Below are positions 59,973 to 64,000 of a stretch of 64,000 bases of DNA, one piece after another. A model generated the notes under the pieces. It was not told where the DNA came from. It saw only the letters and a program-made list of their open reading frames with translations, and made no database searches. Numbering within the stretch: the first letter of the stretch is position 1; each line of letters opens with the position of its first letter. A program made the translations under genes and the position numbers. The stretch lies in assembly GCA_023627715.1 (NCBI GenBank), contig JAMAHW010000018.1, positions 248,001-312,000 on the forward strand. The letters are read 5' to 3'. This stretch comes from Periconia sp. R9002. Its lineage: Eukaryota; Ascomycota; Dothideomycetes; Pleosporales; Periconiaceae.

Positions 59973-60521
59973 TGCAATAGCTTTTGCGGACATCAGACTG
60001 TATCAACACCGCTGGACATTTTCGAGTAAATAAAAAGACGAGCATATAGAGTATAATTAGCTTAGATTGTAATTTCAACGATGTGAAAGCCTGGTCTCAT
60101 GATCGACTGCGTCATATTCGCTATGACGTACGACATCTTGAGATGATTCGATTTCAAATCATATCATACAAGTGGCAAGAAGCATTATGCATCTGCATTA
60201 CCAATGGCATGTCAGCGAGGAATGTATCTCTAAAAGTGTTGAGTGATTGCACACAGAAACTCATTTCGGTGAGTTTTGTGCTCTCTTCGTTGCAGAGCAT
60301 GAACAAAAAAACGTGATTTACATGGACTACTAACTTCGCAAAAAAAACTTTTTTGGAGGGCAAGAGTGATAGTCTTTTACAGAAACAAGCTATCTCCTAG
60401 TCGAGCAAGCAACATGGTAATTGTAAGCTCAAGTTCAATCTATGTATCCTTAACGATGCACTTCATGCACTCCCCTCCGTCACAATCGATGTACATATCA
60501 ATGGTTCCCCGTAAGTCTCAA
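59973..60521. other. Convergent 3' intergenic region
   Basis: 549 bp between MFS 2 and KSI-like gene 2. No gene; open frames on both strands are unsupported. Confidence 0.5.
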
Positions 60522-61306
60522 TCAAGATTTTTGGCTATTTTTTAAGAACTCCGCGAGTTTCTTCATATCCGGCATTCCTCTCGGTCCAGGCATGAAATTT
60601 GTATGCTCCGTCTCAGTCGTAGAGTTACTCCAGCTCTCATTCTCGTAAAGAAGCCGCATAACTACTTGCGCATCGATGTACGTGCGCACCTCGTGGATCT
60701 TGCCGTTGTTCCAGCGCGTCACCCATACGTTGATGAATTCGAAATATCGCCCTATTCCAAGGGTTATGAGATTGCATGTAAAATAAAAAGTTTTTGGTGA
60801 AGGAAAACAAAGCACGAGGAATCAGTGAAGTGAAGGCGAAGATACATACCATTATTTGCCCTGCCTTTAAACTCCACCTCCTGCACACTCCACTCTTCGT
60901 CGCACCCGCCATGGATATGCAACAGCTTCATCTTGAAGTCCCCAGGGTATGTTTCTGTAACGCATGACTTGATGCGCCAGAATGCATTTACGTAGAAGTG
61001 TCTAAAGTCGGAGTAATGACCCGAGACAGGGTGATGGCCAACGACAGTGAAGTCGACATCAGGCGCCAGCATTAGGGCGATGTAATCGGGGTCTTGGGTC
61101 CATTTTTTGTATTCAGAGTGTATGTATGGTTGCGAGACGTATTCGCAATCGTTGCTAGGGTTGATCAGATAGAAGTTTTTGTCAATACCGAGCGGGGAGA
61201 TGGGTTTGGAAGAGAGTGGCTGTTGATTAAGTGAAGCTTGATTTGAGATGATTGCAGTTGCTTGTGTTGCAAGCCAAGCGATGAGTAAAGATAAAAAGTA
61301 AGCCAT
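60522..61306 (-). CDS. Ketosteroid isomerase/SnoaL-like secreted protein 2 (candidate maleidride dimerising cyclase)
   Basis: Paralogue of the protein at 51139. Exons complement of 60522..60751 and 60850..61306 join to 228 aa. A clear signal peptide is seen (MAYFLSLLIAWLATQATA, cleavage likely after Ala18). Shared blocks: PDVDFTVVGHHPVSGHY, HFYVNAFWR, GGCDEEWSVQEVEF, GRANNG, INVWVTRWNNGK, EVRTYIDAQVVMRLL, FMPGPRGMPDM. The intron lies at the same codon as in its paralogue. It shares a 408 bp divergent promoter with the PKS, which implies co-expression. Known maleidride clusters commonly carry two such proteins. N-glycosylation sites (NESW, NSTT) fit a secretory route. Confidence 0.87.
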
Positions 61307-61714
61307 GCCGGCTGTCGAACACGGGATGCTTTAGGATTTGGGATGCAAAAGGAATTGTTGGATTGCGTTTCAGTGTCTTGGGCTGTTTTCTGAATGTGTT
61401 GAGATGAACGGGTATTTCAATGGTTCCCGGGCTAAAATCTCGCTACATCATTTCCCTGCACAACATTTCCTGCTGGACACAAACCTCCATGGATCCCGAG
61501 CCCCGGGAACTTTACCGGTAAGTTTACATGTGACTTCGAGAATAGATAGAGAAATATCCCCACAGAAGGCCCAGAATTTCTGAGGAGTAACTTTCACCCC
61601 AATCTATGCTTTCCCTCTGTGCTCGAGAGAGAAAAGGACTGTCGTTATCCATGAGACAGCGAGTACATTTCTCAACTCTTTAGTTCGAATCTGCGGATCA
61701 AAACATCTGCCACA
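61307..61714. promoter_or_regulatory. Divergent KSI-like 2 / PKS promoter
   Basis: 408 bp shared by both genes. Two CCCGGG elements are seen: CCCGGGCTAAAA at 61426..61437 and CCCGGGAACTTTACCGG at 61502..61518. The second has CCGG arms spaced like those in the KSI-like 1 promoter. Regulation by the cluster Zn2Cys6 protein is inferred. Confidence 0.55.
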
Positions 61715-64000
61715 ATGACCCCCTATCTTACCAGCCATGTAGACGGCTTTTCCAAGCCCAAAGATGGCACTCGGGAAGACAAGTCCATGCCTATCGCTGT
61801 GGTAGGCATGTCCTTCCGTGGCCCAGGAAGCGCCAACAGCGTGGAGAATTTATGGAAGATGATTAGCGAGAAGCGCGAGGCACGAACGACGATTCCAAAG
61901 TCAAGATGGAACAACGCTGCTTTTCATCATCCAAACTACGAGCGACATGGGTCGCATAATGTGGAGTATGGGCATTTCTTCTCGGAAGATATCTCGAAGT
62001 TCGATGCGCCGTTCTTTAACATGACGAGCACCGAGGCGGCAGCGCTCGACCCGGCTCAACGACTACTTCTCGAATGCACTTACGAAGCGTTGGAAAATGG
62101 CAAGTCCCCTCCATCATTTTCCTAGATGCCCGTCTGATTGTTTATATAGGCGGTATACCATTAAAGAACGTAGTCGGGACCAAGACATCCGTCTTCGTCG
62201 GATCGTTCGCGACAGACTACACCGACCTCCTCACAAGGGACCCAGAAGCTGTGCCAATGTATCAGTGCACCAACAGTGGTCAGTCGCGTGCAATGGTAGC
62301 CAACCGGCTCTCCTATTTCTTTGACCTTCATGGCCCAAGCGTGACAGTGGATACTGCGTGCTCTGGAAGCTTGGTTGCACTACATTTAGCATGTCAGTCG
62401 TTGCGTACCGGGGAAGCAAGTGCTGCTATTGCTTCAGGCGTGAATGTGATACTGAGTCATGAATTCATGAATACGATGACAATGATGAAGTGAGTCGTTG
62501 GACAACGTCTAAATTGCGTTGGCAGAGATTGACCAGCCTAGGTTCTTGTCACCTGATGGCCGATGCTACACGTTTGATGAACGCGGGAATGGATATGCGA
62601 GAGGTGAAGGTGTAGGTACCGTCTTTCTGAAGCCCCTGGAGGATGCTTTGAGGGATGGAGATACCATTCGAGCAGTCATTCGCGGCTCAGGTTCAAACCA
62701 GGACGGCAAGACATCAGGTATCACTTTGCCGAATCCTGTGGCGCAGGAGGCTTTGATCAGAGACGTCTACGAGAGTTCTGGTCTCGATCCGCTTGAAACC
62801 GGTTTTGTAGAGGCACACGGTACAGGTACCGCAGCCGGTGATCCTTTGGAGACACGCGCCTTGTCCAATCTTTTCTGTGGTCCTGATAGGCCCGCGGACG
62901 ATCCTTTGATGATTGGTTCGATCAAGTCCAACGTCGGCCACATGGAAGGTGTAAGTCTTAAAGGTACAAATAACTTCAAGATGTTACGTGGTAACAATTC
63001 AACAGGCAAGCGGCATCGGGGCAGTGGTTAAGGCCATTCTGATGCTTGAGCAAGAAGTGTTACTGCCAAATCGTAACTTTGAGACGCCCAACCCAAGGAT
63101 ACCTTTCGACGAGTGGAAACTCAAAGTTGCAACAAACCTGGAACCCTGGAAGAGAAAAGGTCCTTTGCGGGTTTCCATCAACAGTTTTGGATATGGAGGC
63201 TCAAACGCGCACGCAGTTCTCGAGTCGCCACGAACTTATATGAGATCACATGGACTCAGTGCGAGTTTTAGAATCGCCAAACAAATAGCCGCGCCTCTAA
63301 CTAACGGCCATATGAATGGGATCTCATCGGCACCTATCTCTAGCAATGATAATCATCACCCACGACTGTTCATCATCAACGCGTTTGACGAATCCGGAGG
63401 TCAGCGCCAGGCGAAATCACTGGCTAGCCATATCCGTGAGCAGAGCCAACTGAAAGAGACCGATTTCTTAGACGATCTTGCATTCACTTTGAACGAGCGA
63501 AGAACCGACTTCATCTGGAAATCCGCCATTGTTGCTGCGTCCTCCACCGAGCTCGCTTCATCTCTTTCGAAGCCACTCAAATTCTCAAGATCCTTCAAAA
63601 AGCCTGTTCTCGGTTTTGTCTTCACCGGCCAGGGAGCACAATGGTGCGGAATGGGCAAAGAGCTTTTGAGCACTTATCCAGTTTTCAAGAATGCCATTAC
63701 CAAGATCGGGAAGTACCTTCACAGCATTGGTGCTCCGTTTGATGTGGAAGACGAGATCACCAAGGACCCCAAGTTATCGAAGATCAACACGGCACTCTAC
63801 AGTCAGCCAATGTGTTCTGCTATTCAAATCGCTTTGATCGAACTCTTGAACTCATGGGATATCAAACCAACCTCAGTCACCGGCCACTCAAGCGGTGAAA
63901 TTGCTTCGGCCTATGCGATTGGAGCCCTGAGTATGGAGGACGCCATGGCTGTCGCCTACTACCGCGGTGTATGCTCAACCAAGATGCAGGAGAAAGCTGA
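61715..64000 (+). CDS. Highly reducing polyketide synthase, 5' part (KS-AT), truncated by window end
   Basis: Iterative type I PKS that builds the acyl chain. Exons 61715..62099, 62150..62489, 62542..62950 and 63006 to the window end (open) give about 709 residues of a protein that is normally 2300-2600 aa. KS: MPIAVVGMSFRGPG at the start, VDTACSGSLVALHLA (active Cys), VEAHGTGTAAGDP and IKSNVGHMEG (His residues). Linker, then AT: VFTGQGAQWCGMGKELL and TGHSSGEIASAYAIG (active Ser). No SAT domain precedes the KS, so it is a reducing rather than non-reducing PKS. The first intron uses a GC donor (GGCAAGT; 62100..62149). DH, MT, ER, KR and ACP would lie beyond the window and are not seen. Confidence 0.95.
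62100..62149 (+). other. GC-AG intron in the PKS gene
   Basis: A 50 bp intron with a GCAAGT donor and TATATAG acceptor. Splicing it joins EALEN to GGIPLKNVVG, as the KS consensus requires. The nearby GT gives the wrong frame. Confidence 0.75.

Overview
The window is nuclear DNA of a filamentous ascomycete (Pezizomycotina). The genes carry 0-7 short introns, mostly 45-190 bp, with GTANGT-type donors and CAG/TAG acceptors. Gene content is typically fungal: a fused Thi6, retromer Vps17, Pfs2, Med22, and a secondary-metabolite cluster with a highly reducing PKS. I cannot fix the genus from sequence alone. No rRNA, tRNA, CRISPR array or intact transposon was found. Exon structures were worked out by hand from splice signals, phase and family conservation; nearly all join to a whole number of codons.

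Region 1 (1 to about 41.7 kb) is a conserved, GC-rich housekeeping block. In order it holds: an isochorismatase-family hydrolase (+), dihydrofolate reductase (-), PP4 regulatory subunit 3/Psy2 (-), a Ser/Pro-rich hypothetical (+), Mediator subunit 22 (+), an SLC35F-type transporter (-), a saccharopine-dehydrogenase-like oxidoreductase (-), a RING+PHD protein of PHRF1 type (+), eIF5 (-), bifunctional Thi6 (+), Pfs2 (-), a DGAT1-type acyltransferase (+), Vps17 (-), mitochondrial EF-G2 (+) and a 4-coumarate-CoA-ligase-like enzyme ending in a PTS1-like tripeptide (-). Intergenic gaps are long (0.5-2 kb).

Region 2 (about 42.2 kb to the right edge) is an accessory biosynthetic cluster with visibly more A/T in third codon positions. 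It holds a secreted PEBP-like protein, an FSH serine hydrolase, a citrate-synthase-like (alkylcitrate synthase) enzyme, a MmgE/PrpD (methylcitrate dehydratase-like) enzyme, an MFS exporter, a secreted ketosteroid-isomerase/SnoaL-like protein, a Zn2Cys6 AflR-type regulator, a regulator-like gene without its zinc cluster, a second MFS exporter, a second KSI-like paralogue, and the 5' part (KS-AT) of a highly reducing PKS that runs off the window. PKS + hydrolase + alkylcitrate synthase + alkylcitrate dehydratase + PEBP + KSI-like pair is the combination known from maleidride (nonadride) clusters. The inferred path is: the PKS makes an acyl chain, the FSH hydrolase releases it, the citrate synthase condenses its CoA ester with oxaloacetate, and the PrpD enzyme dehydrates the product to a maleic-anhydride monomer. 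The KSI-like and PEBP-like proteins then dimerise it and the MFS proteins export it. The exact product cannot be told from this window.

A CCCGGG-centred motif, often followed by an A/T tract, recurs upstream of the cluster genes and is a candidate binding site of the cluster regulator. Its best two copies lie upstream of the first KSI-like gene and in the KSI-like/PKS divergent promoter.
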